From assembly GCA_044336205.1 (NCBI GenBank), contig CP172318.1, positions 372,001-436,000 of the forward strand: a stretch of 64,000 nt of DNA, written 5' to 3'. Origin of the DNA: Ruoffia sp044336205. GTDB taxonomy: Bacteria; Bacillota; Bacilli; Lactobacillales; Aerococcaceae. Of the stretch, positions 46,072 through 55,129 are shown in pieces. The notes under the pieces were generated by a model. The model was not told the DNA's origin and searched no databases. It worked only from the letters and a program-made list of their open reading frames with translations. How positions within the stretch are numbered: position 1 is the stretch's first letter; every line of letters starts with the position of its first letter. A program made the position numbers and the translations under genes.

Positions 46072-47409
46072 ATGAATAGTAAAGTTTTAAAATGGTTTTT
46101 CCCTGGGGTTGCGCTAGTTATGTTTTTGACGTTCTTTTTTGCCCTGTTAACTACCTATGTTCCGCCGAATTTATCTGAGTTACTTTCGAATGTCACAGGG
46201 ACCTTGTCTTTTTGTATTATGCTAACTTTAGTTTTAATTTCAGTGCGTCCTAAGGGGATTGAGAAGCGTTTAGGACTCACCCATATGTATGAAATTCATG
46301 CCTGGATGGCGATGGTTCTACCTCTCACTTTGTTAATTCATGTTTTTATTCGTTGGAGTGGATTGGAAAATATTATCGCTTTTGATTTAACGACCGCTTC
46401 CATTTGGGGTTATGTGGGTTTACTATCTCTCATTGTTGTCATGTTAACTGGAATTTTTGTATTATCAGACACACTGATTAATAAATCTAAAAAGTTATTG
46501 AATTTTAAAGCAAATGCCAATCGTAATATGCATTTGTGGTTGCACCGGTTAGCTATTGTCAGTGTGATTGCGATTCATTTTCATGTTTATAATGTATGGT
46601 ATTTAGCTGAAAATGTGGCTTATAAGGGCTTGGCTACTTTTTATACGGTTGTGATTCTTGGTTGGTATGCAGTATATAAAATCGGGATTGCACGATTACC
46701 GAAATATGAGATTGTTAATATATCTAAGCCATCTGAGCGAATTCATGAATTTAAGTTTCAGCCTGTTAAAGGAAAACGAATGGATTTTGATGCTGGGCAA
46801 TATGGTTTCTTCCGGTTTGTAGATTCCAAAGTAGATAGCGAAGCCCATCCTTTCTCTTTCGCAAGTGCACCAAGCGAGGACTCAAACACAATTACAGTGA
46901 TGATTCAAGAGGATGGGGATTTCACGAGCACGTTAGATCAAGTAAAGGTGGGGGATCAGCTTACGATTGAAGGACCCTATGGGGACTTCTATACTGAGGA
47001 TATTCGTGATTCTAATCAGCCAATGGTTCTTTATTCAGGCGGGATTGGTGTAACTCCCAGTCTAAGTGTTCTGAGGGAAGAAGTGGCTAGAAATTCTAAT
47101 CGACGAATTATCTTTATTTGGGGTGTTGGCTTTGAAAAACAATTGATGTATTATAGTGAATTTGAGAAGCTTGCGGCTGAGTTTCCTAATTTTAGTCACC
47201 ATATCATTTTCAGTAATGAAGAAGTGGAAGGCTTTGCTCATGGTTTTGTCGATAAGGACTATATTCAATCGGAAGGGTTAGAGGAGTATTTCCAATCGGC
47301 GACTTGGCATATTTGTGGGCCACCTCCGATGCTAAAAGCAGCTAAGAAAATGTTGGAGGAGAGTAGTGTTCCGGAGGAACATGTGAGGATTGAGGAGTTT
47401 GCTTTTTAA
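46072..47409 (+). CDS. Ferric reductase-like transmembrane FAD/NAD(P)H oxidoreductase
   Basis: About 445 residues. The N-terminal half has about six membrane segments with paired histidines for haem (IHAWMAMVLPLTLLIHVF and MHLWLHRLAIVSVIAIHFHVY). The C-terminal half is a ferredoxin-NADP reductase-type module: HPFSFASAPSED for FAD, YSGGIGVTPSLSVL for NAD(P)H, and ICGPPPMLKAAKKML near the end. It moves electrons across the membrane to an outer acceptor, for example ferric iron. ATG 46072 follows AAGGAAGAGG; an upstream extension to 45949 is less likely. Confidence 0.88.
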   Translation: MNSKVLKWFFPGVALVMFLTFFFALLTTYVPPNLSELLSNVTGTLSFCIMLTLVLISVRPKGIEKRLGLTHMYEIHAWMAMVLPLTLLIHVFIRWSGLENIIAFDLTTASIWGYVGLLSLIVVMLTGIFVLSDTLINKSKKLLNFKANANRNMHLWLHRLAIVSVIAIHFHVYNVWYLAENVAYKGLATFYTVVILGWYAVYKIGIARLPKYEIVNISKPSERIHEFKFQPVKGKRMDFDAGQYGFFRFVDSKVDSEAHPFSFASAPSEDSNTITVMIQEDGDFTSTLDQVKVGDQLTIEGPYGDFYTEDIRDSNQPMVLYSGGIGVTPSLSVLREEVARNSNRRIIFIWGVGFEKQLMYYSEFEKLAAEFPNFSHHIIFSNEEVEGFAHGFVDKDYIQSEGLEEYFQSATWHICGPPPMLKAAKKMLEESSVPEEHVRIEEFAF

Positions 47410-47419
47410 GAAGGTGTTC

Positions 47420-47567
47420 AGAAAAAACGAAGTGTTGATTATAGTGGAATTGACTGGATCCGAGGACTCTAAACTCAGCTGTCTGCTTAATCCGTACAAG
47501 TAGAAGCTTTATGGACTGATGTGCGCCAGTTTGTTCTTGTCACTATAATCAACACTTCTTTTTTTCT
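47420..47567. repeat. Terminal-inverted-repeat element, 148 bp, copy B
   Basis: Nearly identical to the element at 45032-45178, starting 11 bases after the ferric reductase stop. Similarity continues past the element to about 47660, including the first GTGAAGAATGGCCATGTC unit, so element and adjoining array unit were copied together. Confidence 0.88.
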
Positions 47568-47614
47568 CGCTTTGGTTTGAGAGGATTTTGTTATTGTGGA
47601 TAATAAAAAGTCTT

Positions 47615-47765
47615 AATGTGAAGAATGGCCATGTCAATGTTCATAGTAATTAGGTCTAGTGGTCTAGTGTGAAGAATGGTCCCCCAAAGTTCCGGGTAGG
47701 GGCATGTATTCGGAACAATGGATCTTCAAAGTTCCGTGTAAGCGCCTTCACTCGGAACAAAAGAA
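47615..47765. repeat. Mixed short array joining two dyad families
   Basis: One or two GTGAAGAATGG units (like the 45-kb array) run directly into two AAAGTTCCG...CGGAACAATGG units (like the 43-kb array). The junction lies near 47675-47685. The only place in the window where two families are fused in one array. The rest of this gap to the DUF1232 gene shows nothing clear. Confidence 0.85.
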
Positions 47766-47908
47766 CTCGTCATGATCATATATATTTTTTCATAGTAACC
47801 AGCTCTTGCTTCATTGATGCGATCATTTTACGACTAAAAATTCCTAAACAAAATGAAAAGCCAAGTGCGATTAGAATTCACACTCAGCTTGTTTGCAAAG
47901 AAATTATT

Positions 47909-48202
47909 TTATTTTTCAACGACGTCTGCCATCTTTATATGTTGGTTGGGACTAGCTTGAGTAACGCCGGATTGTTTTTCGTAGAAGTTATTTAACAAGG
48001 TTATCGCAATAGTCGTTAATACACCTACAACCGCCGCATCATCAACAAAGCCTAATGGACCAAAGATATCTGGCAGGACATCTACGGGGAATACGGTATA
48101 GGCTAGCGCGAGTGCGACCGTTCCTTTAATATAAAGAGGCGTTTCTTTTTTGAATAAAGCTTTGACTAGCGTCATAATTGATGTTTTTGATTGTTTAGTC
48201 AT
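47909..48202 (-). CDS. DUF1232 (YkvA-like) small membrane protein
   Basis: 97 residues. TVFPVDVLPDIFGPLGFVDDAAV is the DUF1232 signature (D-x-L-P-D ... G-x-x-D-D-A). Two short hydrophobic segments flank it (IKGTVALALAYTVF and VGVLTTIAITLL). Function is unknown; members are small membrane-associated proteins. Confidence 0.85.
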   Translation of the reverse strand: MTKQSKTSIMTLVKALFKKETPLYIKGTVALALAYTVFPVDVLPDIFGPLGFVDDAAVVGVLTTIAITLLNNFYEKQSGVTQASPNQHIKMADVVEK

Positions 48203-48377
48203 TTAAGCACTCCCTTTCTTGATACTTCTATTATAAGGTCTAATCCTTCATAAAAAATCAGTCTTAAGGATGGTATTTAATTGTGGCAATTTTAATTAAA
48301 AAAGTGCAATGAAATGACAATCTATACCCACTATGCTACTATTCAATTAACAAGTCAAATAATAAAGGAGCGATACA

Positions 48378-48554
48378 ATGGGAAAATATATTGTCAAAGA
48401 ATTTGATGCGAATTCAGGGATTTTCAAGTCAAAACAAGAGAAGCTCTATCAAGAAATTGCGGATTATGCCAATAAGAAAGGCTTGCGCATCGTCTCAGTC
48501 AGTGACATGGACGAGAAGGGTAAGAGCGCAGTCATCTTTGAAGAAGTGAAATAA
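48378..48554 (+). CDS. Small unknown protein of 58 residues
   Basis: ATG 48378 follows AAAGGAG with good spacing; the product starts MGKYIVKEFDANSG and ends GKSAVIFEEVK. A beta-alpha-beta-like pattern (YIVKEFD, EKLYQEIADYANKKG, LRIVSVSD, SAVIFEEV) suggests a compact folded domain. A terminator follows. Not recognised by name, but the ribosome binding site, terminator and composition support a real gene. Confidence 0.75.
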   Translation: MGKYIVKEFDANSGIFKSKQEKLYQEIADYANKKGLRIVSVSDMDEKGKSAVIFEEVK

Positions 48555-48570
48555 GTCACACGAAGCGTTT

Positions 48571-48620
48571 AAAACTATACGGATTCCATGATGTCGATGG
48601 GTATCAGTATAGTTTTTTTA
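48571..48620 (+). terminator. Terminator after the 58-residue protein gene
   Basis: AAACTATAC pairs with GTATAGTTT across a longer loop and is followed by a T run. Confidence 0.7.
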
Positions 48621-48632
48621 TAAAGGAGAAGT

Positions 48633-49793
48633 ATGAGAGTAGGTGAGATAATGAAAAGCAAGAATATAAAGGTATTAATAGCCTCCGACTCATTCAAAGG
48701 CAGTGCGAGCTCTATGGAGATTGCCAACTATATCTCGGAGGGAATCAAACGTGTGGATCCAGAGATTCAGACAATTCTATTAGAAATTGCAGACGGCGGC
48801 GAAGGGACGGTTGATGCGATTACAAAAGCCAAGCAAGGTCAGCTCTTTACTAAAGAAGTTACTGGGCCGATGGGACAACCGGTCAATGCTAAGTACGGAC
48901 TATTTGCTGATAAGCAAGCAGTGATTGAAGTCGCAGAGACGTCAGGACTGACTCAAGTTGATTCACAATCATTAGATCCTTTTCAAGCTACTTCTTACGG
49001 CTTGGGTGAACTAATTAAGTATTTGATTGAAGAAAAAGGGGTCAAAGATATTTATGTGGGCCTTGGAGGTAGCGCGTGTAATGATGGCGGCATTGGCTTG
49101 CTACAAGCTCTAGGCGGCAAGATATTAGATAAAGAAGGCCATCCAGTACAAATTGGTGCACAAGGGTTAAAGGAAATTAGCCAGACTGAGTTAGATGTAG
49201 TGGATCACTTATTGAAAGAAGTGAACATTGAAGTCTTATCTGATGTAACAAATCCACTGATTGGCGTAAATGGCGCGACATATATATTCGGCAAACAAAA
49301 GGGCGTCAAAGTTGAAGAATTGCCAATCATTGACCAATATATGAATCATTATCGAGAGAAGGTCTTAGAAACCTTTAATGTTGATTTGGACACCATTCCT
49401 GGAGCCGGTGCGGCAGGTGGCTTAGGTGCTGCTTTAGGTGGATTATGTGGGGCAACGATGCGCTCAGGTATTGATAAAGTTTTAGAATTAATTGACTTAA
49501 AATCAAAAGTAGAGCAAGTGGAATTAGTGATTACAGGTGAAGGAAGTATGGATGCTCAATCGCTTTATGGTAAAGCTCCCATAGGCATAGCCAAGATTGC
49601 TAAAAAATACCACAAGCCGGTCATTGCGATTGTCGGCAGTGTTGGAGATGATCTGACGTCTATCTATCAATCTGACATCGACTTAATTATTGATATTATT
49701 AACCGCCCGATGACATTGGAGGAAGCTATGAGTCAGACTCAAACCTTAGTTGAAAATGCGGGTGAGAATGCGATTCGAAGTTTCCTACTATAA
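48633..49793 (+). CDS. Glycerate kinase (GlxK/GarK family)
   Basis: 386 residues. The family start VLIASDSFKGSASSMEIA, ADGGEGTVDAI, GLGGSACNDGGIGLLQALG (substrate and nucleotide binding), and TGEGSMDAQSLYGKAP are all present. It phosphorylates glycerate to 2- or 3-phosphoglycerate. ATG 48633 follows AAAGGAG closely; ATG 48651 with GGTGAG is also possible. A terminator follows. Confidence 0.92.
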   Translation: MRVGEIMKSKNIKVLIASDSFKGSASSMEIANYISEGIKRVDPEIQTILLEIADGGEGTVDAITKAKQGQLFTKEVTGPMGQPVNAKYGLFADKQAVIEVAETSGLTQVDSQSLDPFQATSYGLGELIKYLIEEKGVKDIYVGLGGSACNDGGIGLLQALGGKILDKEGHPVQIGAQGLKEISQTELDVVDHLLKEVNIEVLSDVTNPLIGVNGATYIFGKQKGVKVEELPIIDQYMNHYREKVLETFNVDLDTIPGAGAAGGLGAALGGLCGATMRSGIDKVLELIDLKSKVEQVELVITGEGSMDAQSLYGKAPIGIAKIAKKYHKPVIAIVGSVGDDLTSIYQSDIDLIIDIINRPMTLEEAMSQTQTLVENAGENAIRSFLL

Positions 49794-49807
49794 CTAATTA
49801 GAACAAA

Positions 49808-49858
49808 AAGAGTATTACGATAAGTGAGGTGACCCTCAAAAGTAGTACTCTTTTTTTA
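49808..49858. terminator. Terminator between glycerate kinase and pgsA
   Basis: AAAAAGAGTA pairs with TACTCTTTTT near 49848, with T runs suitable for both converging genes. Confidence 0.75.
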
Positions 49859-49869
49859 GTTATGTCAAT

Positions 49870-50436
49870 TTACTTTGATTCATTCGAAGCTGCTCGCAAC
49901 TGAATGATAAACCATCTTGTATACATGACGAAAGCCATGAATAAAGTTCCAGCCGTTAATAACATTAAGAAGTTTGCGATGGTAGGGTTCATCATTGGAA
50001 AGGCAACTAAGAATAGCGAACAGCCATAGAAGGTGAAGGTAGAGACTTTCCCGTACCATAAAGCACCATCCATGACACGGCCTTGTCGGTATAACAAGAT
50101 ATTACATAGAATAAGAGTTAGTTCTTTGACAATGAATAATCCAACTATGATCCACATTCGTTCCCAAGTAATGACTAAACAAAAGACAATGGCTAATTGT
50201 GTGAGTTTGTCCGCAACCGGATCGAGTAACTTCCCTAAGTCCGTAATCATATTGTAACGACGCGCGATAACGCCATCGAGATAATCAGTGAACCCGGAGA
50301 AAAGCACAATAAAAGCAGACCACAGATAGTCTGATTCAGTTTCTGCTTCAAAATACGTATAAATAAAAAATGGAATTAAAAATAATCGAAAGATTGAAAT
50401 TAAATTTGGTACGGCTAGCCACTCAGATTTCTTCAA
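49870..50436 (-). CDS. pgsA: CDP-diacylglycerol-glycerol-3-phosphate 3-phosphatidyltransferase (PgsA-like)
   Basis: About 188 residues with six hydrophobic segments. The CDP-alcohol phosphotransferase motif DYLDGVIARRYNMITDLGKLLDPVAD lies in full (D-x2-D-G-x2-A-R-x8-G-x3-D-x3-D). It makes phosphatidylglycerol phosphate, the first step to phosphatidylglycerol. TTG 50436 is preferred because AAGGAG lies nine bases before it; ATG 50469 would add 11 residues. Confidence 0.88.
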   Translation of the reverse strand: MKKSEWLAVPNLISIFRLFLIPFFIYTYFEAETESDYLWSAFIVLFSGFTDYLDGVIARRYNMITDLGKLLDPVADKLTQLAIVFCLVITWERMWIIVGLFIVKELTLILCNILLYRQGRVMDGALWYGKVSTFTFYGCSLFLVAFPMMNPTIANFLMLLTAGTLFMAFVMYTRWFIIQLRAASNESK

Positions 50437-50567
50437 AAACAGAGCTCCTTTCAGCTTAATTAATATCATAATAAGTGATTGATATGTATTAACTATGAAT
50501 AATTAAAAAGATGGAATAAAACACTCCATCTTTGAGTGTCATTGTTTAATGAATTTGTTGCGTCCTC

Positions 50568-50974
50568 ACCGTTTAACTGTCATTTCACTCCGTACTTGTC
50601 ACGTACCATCCTATAGCTAGGACGCCAGTTAGTAACTTGGAACTCAATGATGACTCTTTGGCTTATGGTTCAAGTTTTTGGTAACAGCTTTGGAGGTGTT
50701 CAGCGTCTGAACTCATCATCGCGATGCTGGCATCTAATGCTTTTGCTTCATTTGATAATTTATCTAAGAATAAAATGTGTTTCCCGTCAATTTGCAAAGA
50801 ACCGTGCATAACACATTCTTTGTCACTTTTTTCAACGGGCATACCATCCTAGTACATATCACTATAGTGAATGAGCGCTAAGTATTGAGCACCAAAAACT
50901 TCTGCATCTGTATACTAATCCATGGCCTCCGCTCCTTCACCATTAAAGAAGAGGTAAGGGATGGATTCTGTCAT
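50568..50974 (-). pseudogene. PhnB-like VOC protein gene with in-frame stops
   Basis: Reading leftward from ATG 50974, MTESIPYLFFNGEGAEAMD, then a stop, YTDAEVFGAQYLALIHYSDMY, stop, then MHGSLQIDGKHILFLDKL and SDAEHLQSCYQKLEP, stop. This is PhnB / 3-demethylubiquinone methyltransferase-like VOC sequence kept in one frame with several stops; the tail (YGMVRDKYGV type) is shifted. It is therefore a decayed gene. The adjoining 50975-51278 stretch shows no further feature. Confidence 0.75.
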
Positions 50975-51278
50975 TTTAACACCGATCTTATATAGGTTTA
51001 TTAGCTCTATTATAGCATGAATCATATTATTTAAGCAGTTTGGCTGACTTTCTCTATAAAAAGCCCCGCCTGTCGACTTTCTTGACCATTGCAAGGAGTT
51101 CAGTTGCCAAGAATTTCATTATTGACTCTGTATTAAGATGACTGGTAGAAGAGGAGTTCTTTTATCTCACTAATCGCAGCAAAACTTCAAGATGTAAGGG
51201 TTTCAATATGCGTTTGAGCTCCATTTTGCTATAATTAATCATAATAAGTAAAGCTAGAACTAAGGAAGAGGTGTCAAG

Positions 51279-52052
51279 GTGAAGACAATCCAAGAAGTAT
51301 TGACGAAGCGCTTAGATATAATCACGAGCTTGTACCAAGATTATTGTAATAATCCATTTGAGTCTGACTTATCCCATGATCTAAGGGTCAGTTTGCGTGA
51401 ATTGCGTGCACTTTTCAATATCATTAAACCTGCAGTTCAAACAGAAGTTTACAAAGAATTAAGTCAAGCCTTGCGTGATAGTGGGCAAATCTTTGGACCC
51501 GTTCGTGAGATTGATGTCTTAGTTGCTTCATGTAGTCAACTGGCGTATGACCAGCCTACATTAACGCCATATTATTATGATTTATTTCACTTTTTAGATA
51601 TCGAAAGACGTCAGGAAATGCGGCGAACCTTTAACAAGACATCGGTAGGATTAATTGAAGATACTTTAAAAAAGACTAGGCAAGTGATTGAATCTTTAGA
51701 AGATCATGTCCAAGACCAAGATTGGGATGAATTCATCACTAAACGCTTAAATAAAAAATACAAAAAAATGCAGAATGCTTATGAAGACCTAAACCAAGAT
51801 GATTACGAAGCAGTTCATAGCTTGAGAAAAGATGCTAAGAAAGTTCGTTACGGTGCTAAATATTTTAAGAAATTAGTTACCATCAAAACTAAACACATTC
51901 GACGTGTCGCTGAGTCTCTCCAAGATGAGCTGGGGAAGTACACTGACCGGCACGTTAATTTACAATTGTTGGAAGAGTTCGCAAAGAAAGCTGAGAGTGA
52001 AGAAGTAACGGCAGCATTAACTGATATTCGTGAATATCAAAACAATCAATAA
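51279..52052 (+). CDS. CHAD-domain protein
   Basis: 257 residues, nearly all alpha-helical. The conserved basic/histidine helices are SHDLRVSLRELRALFNII near the start and AVHSLRKDAKKVRYGAKYFKKL later, as in CHAD domains, which bind polyphosphate. No CYTH triphosphatase is attached or adjacent. GTG 51279 is used, with AGAGGTG upstream. The end nearly touches the next gene, so they are likely cotranscribed. Confidence 0.85.
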   Translation: MKTIQEVLTKRLDIITSLYQDYCNNPFESDLSHDLRVSLRELRALFNIIKPAVQTEVYKELSQALRDSGQIFGPVREIDVLVASCSQLAYDQPTLTPYYYDLFHFLDIERRQEMRRTFNKTSVGLIEDTLKKTRQVIESLEDHVQDQDWDEFITKRLNKKYKKMQNAYEDLNQDDYEAVHSLRKDAKKVRYGAKYFKKLVTIKTKHIRRVAESLQDELGKYTDRHVNLQLLEEFAKKAESEEVTAALTDIREYQNNQ

Positions 52053-52065
52053 AGGAGAGAGAGAA

Positions 52066-53061
52066 TTGCTAGAAAGTTTCAAAGCGATTGCTGTTAGAGA
52101 AGACGAAGCTAAGAAAGTTCATTATGATGTTGAAACGATATCACTAGAGGACTTAGACCAAGGGGATGTCGTAGTAAAAGTAGACTATTCATCATTGAAC
52201 TATAAAGACATGTTAGCTACCCAAACGAAGGGCGGGGTCATCCGCACTTACCCGATGATTCCTGGAATTGACTTAAGTGGGACTGTTGTAAAGTCAGCCT
52301 CTGATGCATTCCAAAAAGGGCAAGAAATTATTATAACAGGAATGGACATGGGAGTGAGCCATACAGGCGGCTTGGCTGAATATGCTCGAGTTCCTCATGA
52401 ATGGCTTGTTCCTATAGAGGATGCATTAACTACTCGCCAAGCGATGGTCTATGGTACTGCTGGTTTTACAGCTGCCCAAGCCATCATAGCTTTAGAACGT
52501 CACGGTATGACTGCTGATAAGCAACCGCGTGTCTTGGTGACGGGGGCTTCAGGTGGAGTTGGAAGTGTTGCTTTAGCTATCTTACATAAGGCCGGATTCA
52601 ACAATGTTACAGCCCTAATCCGCAAAGATTACCAAGAAAATCTTGTCAAAAAACTAGGTGCAAACCATATTCTCTGGGCTGATGATATTGGAGACAAACG
52701 TCCACTCGCATCGCAGAGGTTTGACTATATCTTAGATACGGTAGGTGGTGAGGTGGCTGCAACCCTCATCCCGCAAATTCAAGCCTTTGGAAGTATGGCT
52801 TTGTGTGGGAACGCCGCAGGTATTCAACTCGAGACGACGGTCTTGCCACTTATATTAAGAGGGGTTAACTTACTAGGAATTAATTCTGTCTTTGAAAATG
52901 GTCCCGAGCGTCGAGAGATTTGGCGTCGTTTAGCTAACGAATGGAAGGTTGTTGATCAGTTAGCAGTGAACGAAGTGGCGTTAGAAGAAGTGAAACAAGT
53001 GATTGAGTCACTCAAGGAAGGATCGCATACGGGGCGAACAATTGTGAGATTAAGCGAATAA
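52066..53061 (+). CDS. YhdH/YhfP-family quinone oxidoreductase (acrylyl-CoA reductase-like)
   Basis: About 331 residues of the medium-chain reductase family without structural zinc. SSLNYKDMLA, MIPGIDLSGTV and the NADPH-binding VTGASGGVGSVALAIL are family marks; YGTAGFTAAQAI also fits. Family members reduce acryloyl-CoA or quinone-like substrates with NADPH. TTG 52066 is chosen because AAAGGAG is at 52051-52057. Confidence 0.9.
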   Translation: MLESFKAIAVREDEAKKVHYDVETISLEDLDQGDVVVKVDYSSLNYKDMLATQTKGGVIRTYPMIPGIDLSGTVVKSASDAFQKGQEIIITGMDMGVSHTGGLAEYARVPHEWLVPIEDALTTRQAMVYGTAGFTAAQAIIALERHGMTADKQPRVLVTGASGGVGSVALAILHKAGFNNVTALIRKDYQENLVKKLGANHILWADDIGDKRPLASQRFDYILDTVGGEVAATLIPQIQAFGSMALCGNAAGIQLETTVLPLILRGVNLLGINSVFENGPERREIWRRLANEWKVVDQLAVNEVALEEVKQVIESLKEGSHTGRTIVRLSE

Positions 53062-53213
53062 AAATGAATCTTATTGATTATAGAGTCGGTAAGTTTTTTC
53101 ATTTGCCCACAAAGGAAAATGCATAGATTAAATTATATTTGAAGACGCTTTAAATTATGCTAGTATTAAATTATGAAAATGTTAAAATTTGATAATGAAA
53201 TGGAGGTGTATTT

Positions 53214-54182
53214 GTGGAGCCAATTTTTCTAAAAGCGGTATTACAAGAAAAAATATGGGGTGGAGATAAGTTGCAAACGGAATTTGGGTTTGATATCCCT
53301 TCACCACATACCGGAGAAGCGTGGGTTATTTCTGCACATCCTAATGGGGTGTCGGTCATTGAGTCGCCTGAGGAATTCAAAGGTATGGCTTTTGATCAAT
53401 TTTACAAAGAACAGCCTGAATTTTTTGGTGACTTAAAAGATGAGACCTTCCCATTGTTAATTAAGATTTTGGATGCTAAAGAAAACTTATCGGTCCAAGT
53501 TCATCCGGACAATGTGTACGGATTGAAGCATGAGGGAGAACTAGGGAAGACTGAGTGTTGGTATATTATCGATGCTGAACCTGGGGCTCAGATTGTCTAT
53601 GGGCATGAAGCCCAATCTAAAGAAGAGTTTCTTCATCTAGTTGAAGCTGGTAAGTGGGATGATCTTCTTCGTTACATTCCGGTTCAAAAGGGGGAATTTT
53701 ACTATGTTCCTCACGGAACAATTCATGCGATTGGTGGCGGGGTAACCATTCTAGAGACGCAACAAAGTTCGGATACAACTTACCGTGTCTATGATTATAG
53801 TCGCACTGATGATCAAGGAAATGAACGTGAACTACATATCAAACAGTCAACCGATGTCTCACTGATTCCACATACAGACCCGCAGTTAAACATTGAACTG
53901 ACTGAGCAAGCAGGTGGGTCAATTACACATTTTCTAACCAATGATTACTTTAAAGTTTTCAAATGGCAAGTCAATGATGAGCTTTTGGTTCCGGTCTTTG
54001 GATCGGTATTTTTAGCGACTGTCATTGAAGGGTCAGGGCAATTATCTGTGGATGGAAAGTTATATCCAATCGAAGTAGGTATGTCATTTGTCACCCCCGC
54101 AGATGCAAAAGAGATTCAATTATTAGGTTCTGACTTGTTTCTTATTGCTTCGAATCCTGTTGTAAATGAAGAAAGGGAGTGA
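53214..54182 (+). CDS. manA: Mannose-6-phosphate isomerase, class I
   Basis: 322 residues. The zinc site is shown by VQVHPDNVYGLKHEGELGKTECWYII and the TIHAIGGG stretch; the start PIFLKAVLQEKIWGG is typical of Firmicutes enzymes. It interconverts mannose-6-phosphate and fructose-6-phosphate. GTG 53214 follows GGAGGTG. It is five bases upstream of the sugar kinase ATG, forming a small sugar-use operon. Confidence 0.94.
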   Translation: MEPIFLKAVLQEKIWGGDKLQTEFGFDIPSPHTGEAWVISAHPNGVSVIESPEEFKGMAFDQFYKEQPEFFGDLKDETFPLLIKILDAKENLSVQVHPDNVYGLKHEGELGKTECWYIIDAEPGAQIVYGHEAQSKEEFLHLVEAGKWDDLLRYIPVQKGEFYYVPHGTIHAIGGGVTILETQQSSDTTYRVYDYSRTDDQGNERELHIKQSTDVSLIPHTDPQLNIELTEQAGGSITHFLTNDYFKVFKWQVNDELLVPVFGSVFLATVIEGSGQLSVDGKLYPIEVGMSFVTPADAKEIQLLGSDLFLIASNPVVNEERE

Positions 54183-54187
54183 TTGTT

Positions 54188-55054
54188 ATGACATTGTTAG
54201 CTGCAATTGAAGCAGGTGGAACAAAGTTTGTCTGTGCAGTGTCTGATGAAGAGCTTAATATTATTGAACGCATTAGTATACCAACGACAGTACCAGAGGA
54301 AACAATGGAAGCGGTGCGTGATTTCTTTAAGCAATATGACGTTGAGGCGTTTGGTATTGGTTCTTTCGGACCCATTGATGTGAATGAAGCTTCAGCAACT
54401 TATGGATACATTACCTCAACCCCTAAACCGTCATGGGGTAATTATGACTTTGTCGGCTTTATAAAAGAGAACTTTGGCAAACCCATCTATTGGACAACAG
54501 ATGTGAATGCAGCAGCTTATGGAGAATATAAGTTAGGTGCTTCCCAAGGGACTCAAAGTAGTCTTTATCTAACCGTTGGAACAGGCGTCGGTGGCGGAGC
54601 TGTGATTAACGGGGAGGTTTACAATGGTTTTAGCCATCCTGAGATGGGACATATCTTATTGAAGCGTCACCCAGAGGATTACTACCAAGGATCTTGTCCT
54701 TACCACCAAGATTGCCTAGAAGGATTAGCCAGTGGGACAGCGATTGGCCAACGAGCAGGGGTTAAAGCGAATGAATTAGAAGTGGATGACCCATCTTGGG
54801 AATATGCTTCTTATTACTTGGCTCAAGCCTTGATGAACTACTCATTAGTTCTTGCACCTGAGCGAATTATCGTAGGTGGTGGAGTTATGAAACAAGAACA
54901 TATGCTAGAGCGTATCCAAAAGCAATTAGCTGAGCTGTTAAATGGTTATTTAAACTTACCGGAGATGGAATTATATGTACAAACACCACAGCTTGGTGAT
55001 AATGCCGGTATAACAGGGTGCTTATTATTAGCCAAAGACTTATTGAATATATAA
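54188..55054 (+). CDS. ROK-family fructokinase/sugar kinase
   Basis: About 288 residues. The ATP-binding start is AAIEAGGTKFVCAV; GIGSFGPID and TVGTGVGGGAVINGE form the rest of the kinase core. The ROK zinc site is GSCPYHQDCLEGLASG with an upstream HPEMGH. It resembles ScrK/GmuE-type fructokinases, a fitting partner for ManA in mannose or fructose use. ATG 54188 is preferred to GTG 54179, given AAAGGGAG spacing. Confidence 0.9.
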   Translation: MTLLAAIEAGGTKFVCAVSDEELNIIERISIPTTVPEETMEAVRDFFKQYDVEAFGIGSFGPIDVNEASATYGYITSTPKPSWGNYDFVGFIKENFGKPIYWTTDVNAAAYGEYKLGASQGTQSSLYLTVGTGVGGGAVINGEVYNGFSHPEMGHILLKRHPEDYYQGSCPYHQDCLEGLASGTAIGQRAGVKANELEVDDPSWEYASYYLAQALMNYSLVLAPERIIVGGGVMKQEHMLERIQKQLAELLNGYLNLPEMELYVQTPQLGDNAGITGCLLLAKDLLNI

Positions 55055-55060
55055 GTAATA

Positions 55061-55127
55061 AACAAAAACGCTTGAGCGTAAAATTAGCTGTTTAAATTTT
55101 TAAGCTAATTTCATTGCTTAGGCGTTT
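55061..55127. terminator. Bidirectional terminator between kinase and RpiR gene
   Basis: AAAAACGC pairs with GCGTTTTT, with an inner AAATTAGCT/AGCTAATTT stem; it serves the two converging genes. Confidence 0.85.
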
Positions 55128-55129
55128 TT

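Noticed and set aside
47669..47995. 108-residue frame downstream of the second inverted-repeat element
   Set aside because: Begins in dyad units and overlaps the end of the DUF1232 gene on the other strand; composition is not protein-like.
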